This document shows positions 43,762-51,816 of a stretch of DNA of 64,000 bases, in pieces. A program made the translations under genes and the position numbers. The notes under the pieces were generated by a model. The model did not search any database. It saw nothing but the letters and a program-made list of their open reading frames with translations, and had not been told where the DNA came from. Positions within the stretch are counted from its first letter, which is position 1. The number at the start of each line of letters is the position of its first letter. The stretch is from Nitrospirillum amazonense (lineage in GTDB: Bacteria > Pseudomonadota > Alphaproteobacteria > Azospirillales > Azospirillaceae): positions 186,001 through 250,000 of the forward strand of contig NZ_VITV01000009.1 of the NCBI RefSeq assembly GCF_007828035.1, in the 5' to 3' direction.

Positions 43762-46700
43762 ATGTGGATCGTCGCCTACGCCCTGAGGCGTCCCTATAGT
43801 TTCGCCGTGCTGGCGGGCCTGATCACGCTACTGGGCGTGCTGAGCCTGTTCCGGATGCCCACGGACATCTTCCCCGAGGTGGAGATCCCCACGGTCACCG
43901 TGGTGTGGAGCTACTCGGGCCTGGACGCGCAGGAGATGACGGGCAAGATCACCGCCTTTGGTGAGCTGGCCATCATCAACACCGCCGATAACGTGGCGGA
44001 GGTGGAATCCGAGACATCCAACGGCGTGGGCATCATCCGCACCACCTTCCAGCCGGGCGTGAACATCGACCTGGCCATCTCGCAGATCTCCGCCATCTGC
44101 CAGACCATCCTGAAGCGCATGCCCACGGGCACGCAGCCGCCGCTGATCGTGCAGTACAGCCGGTCCTCCGTGCCCATCCTGCAGCTGGCCCTGTCGTCCG
44201 ACACCATGTCCGAGGCGCAGCTGTACGACTATGGCCGCATCACCATCCGGTCGCAGATCAGCGACATCCCCGGCATGCGCCTGCCCCTGCCCTACGGCGG
44301 CAACGCGCGCCAGATCATGGTCGATATCGACCCGGACAAGCTGCGCAGCTATGGCCTGACCCCCAACGACGTCAACAAGGCCATCACCGCCCAGAACCTG
44401 AATCTGCCGTCCGGTACCGCCAAGATCGGCGACACCGAATACCAGGTGGGCCTGAACAGCTCGCCCATCGCCGTCGATACCTTCAACGACATCCCCTTGC
44501 GCGACGTGAACGGCCGCACCGTGTTCATGCGCGACGTGGCCAATGTCCGCGACGGCGCCGCCGTGCAGACCAACGTGGTGCACGCCGACGGCCAGCCCGC
44601 CGTGCTGTTGACCATCATGAAGCTGGGTGGCGCCAGCACCCTGGCGGTGGTGGACGAGGTCATGCGCCGGCTGCCGGAGATCCGCAAGGCGGCGCCCGAG
44701 GGCATGCGCATCCAGCCGCTGTTCGACCAGACCACCTTCATCAAGCACGCCATGGAGGGCATCCAGCATGAAGGCCTGATCGTGGGCGCGCTGGTGGCCA
44801 TCCTGATCCTGCTGTTCCTGGGTGGTTGGCGCAGCACGGCCATCGTGCTGACCTCCATCCCGCTGTCCATCCTGACGGCCGTGGCCGTGCTGTCCATGGC
44901 CGGCCACACCCTGAACGTCATGACCCTGGGCGGCCTGGCGCTGGCCATCGGCATCCTGGTGGACGACGGCACCGTGGCCATCGAGAACATCCACCGCCAC
45001 ATCGGCATGGGCAAGCCGCTGCGCCAGGCCATCCTGGAAGGCTCGGACGAGGTGGCCTTCCCGGCCCTGGTTTCGACACTGTGCATCTGCATCGTGTTCG
45101 TGCCCATCTTCTTCCTGCACGGTATCGCCAAGTACCTGTTCTCGCCCCTGGCGCTGGCCGTCATCTCCTCCATGCTGATGAGCTACGTGCTGTCGCGGAC
45201 CCTGGTCCCGGCCATGGCCGCCTGGCTGCTGCCGGCGGAACTGCGCGGCCACGGCCATGGCGAGGAGGGCAACCATGGCCACGTTGCGCCCCCGACCGGC
45301 CTGGCCGGCGCCTGGGCGCGCTTTCATGCCGGATTCGAGCGCGGCTTCGAGGGCCTGCGCCAGCGGTACCTGAGGGTGCTGGGCGGCGGCCTGTCACGGC
45401 CGTGGATGGTAACCGGTTTCGCTGTGGTGCTGCTGGTCTGCGCCGCCGCCACCATCCCCTTCGTCGGCACCAACTTCTTCCCCGAGGTCGATGCCGGCCA
45501 ATTCCGCCTGCACGTCCGCACCCCCGCCGGCACCCGGCTGGAGGAAGCGTCGCGTCAGTTCGGCGCCATCGAGCGGTCCATCCGCAAGATCATCCCGCCA
45601 GAGGAACTGGGCCTGATCATCGACAACATCGGCCTGCCCGACCCGGTGAACCTGGGCCTGACCGACAGCGTCACCGTCAGCTCCGCCGACGGTGAAATCC
45701 TGGGTGCCCTGACCGAGAAGCGGTCGCGGCCCACCCATGAGTATGTCGAGCAGATCCGCGCCATGGTGGCCAAGGATTACCCGGGCGTTGAGATCTTCCA
45801 AAAGCCCGGCGACATCACCAGCCAGATCCTGAACGGCGCCGTGCCCACCCCCATCGACATCCGCATCATCGGCACGGCCCGCGGGCCCAACGCCCTGATC
45901 GCGGAGGACCTGCGCCAGCGCTTCAAGAACATCCCCGGCCTGGTGGACGTGACGCTGCGCCAGGTGACGGCCACCCCGGCCTACCGCATCGAGGTCGACC
46001 GGGCCCGCGCCGCCGAGCTGGGCCTGACCCAGAACGACGTGGCGCAGGAGGTGCTGGTGTCGCTGGCGTCCTCGGGCGTGGTCAATCCCAGCTACTGGAT
46101 GGACGTCAACTCGCTGGTCATCTACCCGGTCGTGGTGCAGTCGCCGCAGCGCCTGATGGCCTCGGCCGAGGATCTGCTGAACACCCCCATCCATTCCACC
46201 CGGGTGACGACGCCGGTGCTGCTGCGCAACGTTGCCAAGCTGGTGCCCACCAAGGTGGCCGCGGACATCAGCCGCACCTCCTTCGCGCCCCGCTATGACG
46301 TCATCGCCAACGTCTCGGGCCGCGACCTGGGGTCGGTCAGCCGCGACATCAAGGCCGCCATCGACGCCGTGCGCCCGCAGCTGAAGCCCGGCAACCGCAT
46401 TGAGATGGGCGGCCAGATCAAGACCATGGAGCAGGCCTACGGCGACATCGCCGCCGGCATGGCCCTGGCCGTGGTCTTCGTCTACATGCTGATGGTGGTG
46501 AACTTCCAGTCCTGGCTGGACCCGCTGATCGTGCTGGGGGCCACCCCGGCCGCCATCCTGGGCGGCGCCGTGATGCTGCTGCTGACCGGCACCACCTTCA
46601 GCGAACCGGCCCTGATGGGTATGATCATGGTCATCGGTGTCGCCACCGCCAACAGCGTGCTGATGGTGTCCTTCGCCAACCAGCGGCGCGAACAGGGCCT

Positions 46701-46977
46701 GACATCCCTGGACGCCATGGCGGAGGCCGGCGGCGCCCGCCTGCGCCCCGTCATGATGACGGCCCTGGCCATGGTGCTGGGCATGATCCCCATGGCCCTG
46801 GCGCTGAGCGAGGGTGGCGAGCAGAACGCCCCCCTGGCCCGCGCGGTGATGGGCGGCCTGCTGTTCTCCACGCCCATGACCCTGCTGGCCGTTCCAGCGT
46901 TGTACGTCCTGCTGCATCGCCGGCGCCATGCCGTGCTTGCGACCACCACCGTTCCCGCCGGCTCGGCCGCCGAGTGA
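43762..46977 (+). CDS. RND-family efflux permease with His-rich cytoplasmic loop
   Basis: A 1071-residue AcrB-superfamily pump. It starts MWIVAYALRRPYSFAVL, with TM1 next, and has the TM4 aspartate pair Asp401-Asp402 in LVDDGTVAIENI (Gly403 where Ala or Ser is usual). Between TM6 and TM7, at about residues 496-505, an insertion HGHGEEGNHGH carries four His and two Glu, unlike typical drug pumps. It lacks the Met-rich or Cys-containing sites I would expect of CusA, so metal export is a hypothesis only. The ATG at 43762 was preferred over the upstream open frame. Its adaptor gene comes second, 13 bp after the stop; there is no outer-membrane factor gene. Confidence 0.9.
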   Translation: MWIVAYALRRPYSFAVLAGLITLLGVLSLFRMPTDIFPEVEIPTVTVVWSYSGLDAQEMTGKITAFGELAIINTADNVAEVESETSNGVGIIRTTFQPGVNIDLAISQISAICQTILKRMPTGTQPPLIVQYSRSSVPILQLALSSDTMSEAQLYDYGRITIRSQISDIPGMRLPLPYGGNARQIMVDIDPDKLRSYGLTPNDVNKAITAQNLNLPSGTAKIGDTEYQVGLNSSPIAVDTFNDIPLRDVNGRTVFMRDVANVRDGAAVQTNVVHADGQPAVLLTIMKLGGASTLAVVDEVMRRLPEIRKAAPEGMRIQPLFDQTTFIKHAMEGIQHEGLIVGALVAILILLFLGGWRSTAIVLTSIPLSILTAVAVLSMAGHTLNVMTLGGLALAIGILVDDGTVAIENIHRHIGMGKPLRQAILEGSDEVAFPALVSTLCICIVFVPIFFLHGIAKYLFSPLALAVISSMLMSYVLSRTLVPAMAAWLLPAELRGHGHGEEGNHGHVAPPTGLAGAWARFHAGFERGFEGLRQRYLRVLGGGLSRPWMVTGFAVVLLVCAAATIPFVGTNFFPEVDAGQFRLHVRTPAGTRLEEASRQFGAIERSIRKIIPPEELGLIIDNIGLPDPVNLGLTDSVTVSSADGEILGALTEKRSRPTHEYVEQIRAMVAKDYPGVEIFQKPGDITSQILNGAVPTPIDIRIIGTARGPNALIAEDLRQRFKNIPGLVDVTLRQVTATPAYRIEVDRARAAELGLTQNDVAQEVLVSLASSGVVNPSYWMDVNSLVIYPVVVQSPQRLMASAEDLLNTPIHSTRVTTPVLLRNVAKLVPTKVAADISRTSFAPRYDVIANVSGRDLGSVSRDIKAAIDAVRPQLKPGNRIEMGGQIKTMEQAYGDIAAGMALAVVFVYMLMVVNFQSWLDPLIVLGATPAAILGGAVMLLLTGTTFSEPALMGMIMVIGVATANSVLMVSFANQRREQGLTSLDAMAEAGGARLRPVMMTALAMVLGMIPMALALSEGGEQNAPLARAVMGGLLFSTPMTLLAVPALYVLLHRRRHAVLATTTVPAGSAAE

Positions 46978-46990
46978 TTTTAGGAGTCTG

Positions 46991-48157
46991 ATGATTATGA
47001 CCGCCGCCCCTAAGACCACCGTCCGCCGCCGGTCCTGGATGCTGGGCACCGCCGTCGTGGCCCTGGCCGCCATCGGCCTGGTGTCTGCCCCCCACCTGGC
47101 CAGCGGCAACAAGGCCCCGCCCGAAGCCCGGCCGCAGGCGCCGCTGCAGGTGAAGACCACCAACCCCAAGCCGGTGAAATCGTCCGACGGCCTGCTGCTG
47201 CCGGCCCAGACCCAGGCCCTGACGGAATACACCGTCTACGCCCGCGTCTCCGGCTATATCGGCAAGCGCCTGGTAGACATCGGCGACGTGGTGAAGGCCG
47301 GCCAGACCCTGGCCGTCATCGAGGCGCCCGACCAGGATCAGCAGCTGATGCAGGCCCGCGCGGCACAGCACCAGGCGGAGGCCAACCTGGCCCTGGCCAA
47401 ATCCAACTACAGCCGGTCCAAGTCCCTGCTGGGCGACGGCTGGGTGACCCGCGAGACCTACGACACCCGCGAGTCCGCCCTGAACGCCGCCCAGGCCGAC
47501 CTGGAGGCCGCCATCGCCAACGTGAAGCGGCTGGAGCAGCTGACCGCCTACAAGACGGTGACGACGGCCATTGACGGCATCATCACCCAGCGCCTGGTGG
47601 AACAGGGCGACCTGGTGGTGGCCGACGCCAGCAGCGGCAAGGCCCTGTACCAGGTGTCCCGCCAAGACCACCTGCGCCTGGTCATCGACGTGCCCCAGGG
47701 TCAGGTGCCGGCCGTGGCGGTGGGCGCCGCGGTGGACGCCAGCTTCGTGGAATTCCCGGGCCGCACCTTCCCGGCCAAGGTGGTGCGCATCTCACACGCG
47801 GTGGACAGCACCAGCGGCACCATGCGGGTCGAGGCCGACCTGCCCAACCCCGACCTGACCATCCCGGCCGGCATGCGCGGCAACGCCCATTTCCCCGAGG
47901 CCGGCGCCCAGGTGCTGGCCCTGCCGGTGAACACCATCGTCACCCGGCCGGAAGGCAAGCGCGTCGCCATCGTCGATGGTGAGGGCAAGGTGCGCTTCCA
48001 CCCCGTGACCTTGGGCCGTGAATTCAACACCACGGTCGAGGTGGTGGGCGGGGTCAGCGACAAGGACCGCGTGGTGCTGAATCCCAACACCATGCTGAAC
48101 GACGGCGACGCCGTGACAGTGGCGGAGGATGCGCCCAAGGACGGCGCGGCGAAGTAA
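46991..48157 (+). CDS. RND efflux periplasmic adaptor subunit
   Basis: A 388-residue membrane-fusion protein. A signal-anchor lies at about 13-35 (SWMLGTAVVALAAIGLV), then YARVSGYIGKRLVDIGDVVKAGQ (first lipoyl half), an Ala-rich hairpin (about 115-180), DGIITQRLVEQGDLV (second half), and beta-barrel domains with SHAVDSTSGTMRVEADL and IPAGMRGNAHF. The start ATG at 46991 has GGAG four to seven nt upstream. It follows the permease gene closely and is ended by a strong terminator. Confidence 0.9.
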   Translation: MIMTAAPKTTVRRRSWMLGTAVVALAAIGLVSAPHLASGNKAPPEARPQAPLQVKTTNPKPVKSSDGLLLPAQTQALTEYTVYARVSGYIGKRLVDIGDVVKAGQTLAVIEAPDQDQQLMQARAAQHQAEANLALAKSNYSRSKSLLGDGWVTRETYDTRESALNAAQADLEAAIANVKRLEQLTAYKTVTTAIDGIITQRLVEQGDLVVADASSGKALYQVSRQDHLRLVIDVPQGQVPAVAVGAAVDASFVEFPGRTFPAKVVRISHAVDSTSGTMRVEADLPNPDLTIPAGMRGNAHFPEAGAQVLALPVNTIVTRPEGKRVAIVDGEGKVRFHPVTLGREFNTTVEVVGGVSDKDRVVLNPNTMLNDGDAVTVAEDAPKDGAAK

Positions 48158-48177
48158 AGGCCTGACGTCATTGAAAA

Positions 48178-48215
48178 ACAAACGGCCGCTCCCCCCAGGA
48201 GCGGCCGCTTGCTTT
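48178..48215. terminator. Bidirectional terminator after the RND adaptor gene
   Basis: CGGCCGCTCC (48183-48192) pairs with GGAGCGGCCG (48198-48207) around a 5-nt loop. It is followed by CTTGCTTTT on the plus strand and preceded by GAAAAACAAA, which reads TTTGTTTTTC on the minus strand. It can stop both the efflux operon and the small minus-strand gene at 48260-48394. Confidence 0.85.
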
Positions 48216-48259
48216 TGCGCCGGATGGGCCGGCGCCTGGTACAAGCGTAAAGATGAACC

Positions 48260-48394
48260 TTACCAAGGTTCGCAGCCGTTGCACTCGATCGGGCTGGCCA
48301 GGGCCACCTTGCGCTCAGCCGTCATATGGCTGGTGGCATAGACGCCGACACCGACCAGAACCAGGCACGCCATAACGATCTTCTTGAAAGACAT
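48260..48394 (-). CDS. 44-residue membrane-anchored peptide with Cys-rich tail
   Basis: Begins MSFKKIVMACLVLVGVGVYA, a hydrophobic segment that could be a signal peptide or single membrane anchor, and ends with ECNGCEPW, a CxxC pair beside the C-terminus. The ATG is preceded by GGGGGAAAA (minus strand, about 48398-48406), a strong ribosome site, and the gene ends 45 bp before a bidirectional terminator. A longer in-frame ATG at 48460 adds 22 basic residues with no sign of being used. I know no family. A CxxC tail might bind metal or haem or form a disulfide; that is speculation. Confidence 0.6.
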   Translation of the reverse strand: MSFKKIVMACLVLVGVGVYATSHMTAERKVALASPIECNGCEPW

Positions 48395-48674
48395 GGATTT
48401 TCCCCCATCAAAGCGCCGATCGGGACAATCCCGACGGCAGGCGAAAACAGGGGAAAGCAAACCTCGGGCCAGTTTTCAGACCCTCTACCATCAGGACAGT
48501 TTCCAGGTCCTGAAACGGCAAGCCATTGTTAATCCGTTAAGATTTGAGTTATTAGGAAAGTGGCGGCGCAGTCGCCGGCAATATTATTGTTGCCGGTGGG
48601 CAATAACGTCTCTTGGCGGGTAGGCAGAAATGACCCATCCTATCGCTCTTTTCCGTCGATTGGGGGCCTGACCC

Positions 48675-49442
48675 GTGGGCGCCACCGCCAGTTTAATTGG
48701 CAGCTTGTTCTTAAGCGTTATCGCGGGTGGTACTGGCCTGTCCGGCGCCGTGGATCAACCCAGCGGCAAGCCTGTTATTCAATTTTTATACCCTGACGTG
48801 GGTCCCTTCCTGCAAGGGGCTTCGGATGGTGCGGCCGTGCGCGGACCCATCGCGGCCCGGGTGGAGGCGTTGGCCGCCAAAGCCGGCTATGAGGTTACCT
48901 GGCTAGGACCTATCCCGCGTAACCGCATCCTGGCGGACCTGCAGGACGGCAGGGTGGCCTGCACCCCCAACGTCATCAAGACACCGGACCGCGAAGCGCA
49001 TTTCAAGTTCACCGAGCCGCTGTTCCCGGGGACGGAGTGGCTGGTCATCACCCGCAAGGGCGCCGACTGGATCAAGGGCTACCCGACCTTTGAAAGCCTG
49101 ATTCGGGATCCGGCCCGGGTCTACGGCAACATGCTGGGCGCATCCAAGGGGCCCGCTTTGGATCGCTTGGCAGCGGAAGAGGCCAGCCACGTCCGACCTA
49201 TACGTGGCACCCCCGCCGATCTGGTCAAGATGGTGGCGGCTGGCCATATCGATTACACCATCGTTTCCGGCCCCGATGACGCCCGTAACGCGGCCCTGTC
49301 GGCGGGCGTGGACCCAGGCGACCTCGTCATCACCCACTTCCCCGAGCTGTCCGCCGTGGGCGCTGGGCGTATCATGTGCGCACAGACGGTGGGCGACGAT
49401 CTGATCGCCGCCTTCGACCGGGCGCTGGCCGGCGCGCACTGA
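48675..49442 (+). CDS. Periplasmic solute-binding-like protein (type 2 PBP fold)
   Basis: A 255-residue exported protein beginning at a GTG with an N-terminal hydrophobic segment (ATASLIGSLFLSVIAGG). The body looks like an amino-acid-type binding protein: LAAKAGYEVTWLGPIPRNRILADLQDGRVAC, then FTEPLFPGTEWLVITRKG and a late DYTIVSG hinge. No transporter genes are adjacent. It resembles the 35446-36369 product in type and in being an orphan, and such proteins in this group of bacteria may act as sensors. The signal segment is short and its cleavage site uncertain; an upstream start was not found. 48395-48674, before it, holds a stem CCGGCAA...TTGCCGG near 48574-48600 and otherwise nothing recognised. 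Confidence 0.75.
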   Translation: MGATASLIGSLFLSVIAGGTGLSGAVDQPSGKPVIQFLYPDVGPFLQGASDGAAVRGPIAARVEALAAKAGYEVTWLGPIPRNRILADLQDGRVACTPNVIKTPDREAHFKFTEPLFPGTEWLVITRKGADWIKGYPTFESLIRDPARVYGNMLGASKGPALDRLAAEEASHVRPIRGTPADLVKMVAAGHIDYTIVSGPDDARNAALSAGVDPGDLVITHFPELSAVGAGRIMCAQTVGDDLIAAFDRALAGAH

Positions 49443-49490
49443 GCCGCCGGGGCCACCCGTCGTCCGGAGACGGGTGGACGGCGGCGGCTC
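49441..49490 (+). terminator. Long two-part hairpin overlapping the binding-protein stop codon
   Basis: GAGCCGCCG (49441-49449) pairs with CGGCGGCTC (49482-49490) and inside it CCACCCGTC (49453-49461) pairs with GACGGGTGG (49469-49477). The 18 bp in total, interrupted by a small internal loop, should be very stable. No T run follows, so termination, if any, may be assisted, or the hairpin may protect the 3' end. Confidence 0.6.
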
Positions 49491-49541
49491 GGCGGCCCAT
49501 AAAGGCGGAACCTCCTGATCCTTCCGATCCCTGCCGCTGCG

Positions 49542-51770
49542 ATGATGCCCGACACCCCCTCCGTTCCTGACACCGAATCCCACAGCTGGGATCCCGACCT
49601 GCTGCTGGCCGTCGCCACGACGGAGGAAGGCTGCGCCACACTGTCCCAGCTGGGCCTGGTGCGCCCCAAACAGGCGGCGGCCATGGGGCTGGTGCCCCTG
49701 CCCCTGGTCTTTCCGGACAAGGAACAAGTGTGGGTGGAGGCGGACCGGCAGGAAGAATTGCTGGCCGTCATCCAGCGCCGCGCATCGGAAGCCGTGGCGC
49801 GCCCGGCCCTGCTGGCCGCTGCCCGCCCGCCCCTGCGGGAGGCCGGCTTTGAGATCACCCCGGCCATCGTTCCCGACCGCGTGCGCGTCACGCAGCGGCT
49901 GGAACTGCGGCTGCCCAGCTTCCCCCACCCCTATCGCCTGAACGTGGACCGCACCTTCTCCGTCGGTGAGCTCTCTGACCTGGACGGCACGGCCCTGGTC
50001 GACCTGGTCGGCGCCGACGGTAAGTTGAATGGCCGGAAGCGCGATGCCGAAGGCAGCCTGGCCCGCCGCCTGGCCGAGATCGAGGCCGAGGTTTCCAGCG
50101 ATGCCGAGGCCCTGGCCGAGATTCGCGACCGCCTATGGCGGGCCACCCACCACCTGACGGACGCGCCGTCGGTGCTGCGCCGGTGGGAGCGGGAGGTGGC
50201 GACCTGGGCGCAGGACCGCATCCATGCCCGCGGCCGCAGCTTTGTCGACAGCCATTTCGACCTGAAGCGCTATGAGGACCTGTTCCCCCTGGCGCGCAGC
50301 ATGCCCCGCCGCCTGGTGCTGGTGGTCGGTCCCACCAATTCGGGCAAGACCCATCGCGCCATGCAGGCCCTGAAGGACGCCCGCAGCGGCGCCTATCTGG
50401 CGCCCTTGCGCCTGCTGGCGCTGGAGATCATGGACCGCCTGAACAAGGAGGGCGTGGCCGCCAACCTGGTGACGGGCGAAGAGGAAATCCGCGTGCCCGG
50501 CGCCCGCATCACCGCCTCCACGGTCGAGATGCTGGATCCGGAGAGCCGTCTGGAGGTGGCCGTCATCGACGAGGTCCAGATGCTGGCGGACACGGAGCGC
50601 GGCTGGGCCTGGTCGGCCGCCCTGGTGGGCGTGCCGGCGGAGACGGTGTACCTGTTGGGCTCCCCGGACATCCGCCCGGTTATCGAGCGCATGGCCCAGT
50701 ACCTGGGCGAACCGCTGGAGGTGGTGGAGCTGGAGCGCAAGACGCCGCTGAAGCTGATCGACCGCCGGCTGGAGTGGAGCGACGTGCAGGCGGGCGACGC
50801 CTTGATCGCCTTTTCCCGGCGAGAGGTTCATTCCGTCCGCGAAACCATCCGTGCCAAGGGCCTGAGCGCCGCCGTGATCTATGGCGCCCTGGCGCCCGAG
50901 GTACGCCGACGGGAGGCGGAGCGCTTCACCACCGGCGAGGCCGACGTGGTGGTGGCGACGGACGCCATCGGCATGGGCCTGAACCTGCCCGTGCGCCGCG
51001 TGCTGTTCACCAGCCTGGAGAAGTTCGACGGGCACGAGGTGCGGCCCCTGTCGGGGTCGGAAGTGCGGCAGATCGCCGGCCGCGCCGGCCGCTATGGCAA
51101 GTTCGAGGTGGGTGAGTATGGCGTGGTCGGGCGCGGCAGTCCCAACGCCCTGCGCCACATGTACAAGGCGGCGGACGAGAAGGTCCACGCCGCCCTGCCC
51201 CTGACCCTGCGGCCCACCCGCGCCATGATGGAACGGTTGGCCACCTACGTCGGCACCGACCGCCTGGTGCCCCTGGTCGACTGCTTCGCCGCCGCCGACA
51301 CCAAGGGATCGCCCTACGCCTTGGCCGACCTGGCGCCGGTGCGCAAGATGGCGGTGGCCCTGGACGCCCGGCGCCTGGACTTCGACCGCCGCCTGACCCT
51401 GCTGTTCATGCCGGCGGACCTGGACCGCGAGACTGACGCCGACCTGGTCTACGGGATTTGCCGCGCCCTGGAGCGGGAGCAGCCCCTGCCGCTGGACGGC
51501 GTGGCCGGCAAGCGCATCGACAGCCTGGACGACCTGGGCCTGGAGGCGCAGTCGCGCATCTGCGACCTCTATTACTGGGCCACCCGCAAGTTCCCCGCCT
51601 ACTTCCCCGATCGCGAGGCCGTCACCGAACGTCGCGCCGCCGTGGCCGAGCGCCTGGCCCAGGTCCTGGCCATGCGCAGCCGGGCGCGGGCGGCGGGCGA
51701 AGCTCCCCACAAGCCCAAACCCGGCTTCCGGGGGGCCCCCCGGAAGCGCTATGGTCCCAAGCGGAAGTAA
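49542..51770 (+). CDS. SUV3-like ATP-dependent RNA helicase
   Basis: A 742-residue superfamily 2 helicase close to mitochondrial SUV3. About 240 N-terminal residues precede the helicase core: motif I GPTNSGKTHRAM near 263-274, motif Ia YLAPLRLLA, GEEEI near 312, motif II VIDEVQML near 341-348 (DEVQ in place of DEAD), LLGSPDI, and motifs V-VI VVATDAIGMGLNLPVRRVLF and QIAGRAGRYG near 510. The C-terminal part ends in a basic tail (PRKRYGPKRK) likely to touch RNA. In mitochondria SUV3 works with PNPase or an exonuclease in RNA decay; alphaproteobacterial homologues are poorly studied. Two ATGs adjoin at the start and no clear ribosome site is seen. Confidence 0.9.
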   Translation: MMPDTPSVPDTESHSWDPDLLLAVATTEEGCATLSQLGLVRPKQAAAMGLVPLPLVFPDKEQVWVEADRQEELLAVIQRRASEAVARPALLAAARPPLREAGFEITPAIVPDRVRVTQRLELRLPSFPHPYRLNVDRTFSVGELSDLDGTALVDLVGADGKLNGRKRDAEGSLARRLAEIEAEVSSDAEALAEIRDRLWRATHHLTDAPSVLRRWEREVATWAQDRIHARGRSFVDSHFDLKRYEDLFPLARSMPRRLVLVVGPTNSGKTHRAMQALKDARSGAYLAPLRLLALEIMDRLNKEGVAANLVTGEEEIRVPGARITASTVEMLDPESRLEVAVIDEVQMLADTERGWAWSAALVGVPAETVYLLGSPDIRPVIERMAQYLGEPLEVVELERKTPLKLIDRRLEWSDVQAGDALIAFSRREVHSVRETIRAKGLSAAVIYGALAPEVRRREAERFTTGEADVVVATDAIGMGLNLPVRRVLFTSLEKFDGHEVRPLSGSEVRQIAGRAGRYGKFEVGEYGVVGRGSPNALRHMYKAADEKVHAALPLTLRPTRAMMERLATYVGTDRLVPLVDCFAAADTKGSPYALADLAPVRKMAVALDARRLDFDRRLTLLFMPADLDRETDADLVYGICRALEREQPLPLDGVAGKRIDSLDDLGLEAQSRICDLYYWATRKFPAYFPDREAVTERRAAVAERLAQVLAMRSRARAAGEAPHKPKPGFRGAPRKRYGPKRK

Positions 51771-51816
51771 TCAGTGACCTTGAACGAAAGGAGCGGCCAC
51801 GGCCGCCCCGCGATCA

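Noticed and set aside
45394-47232. 612-codon minus-strand open frame under the second RND operon.
   Set aside because: Antisense frame in GC-rich DNA; His/Gly/Gln-rich translation with no recognisable fold.
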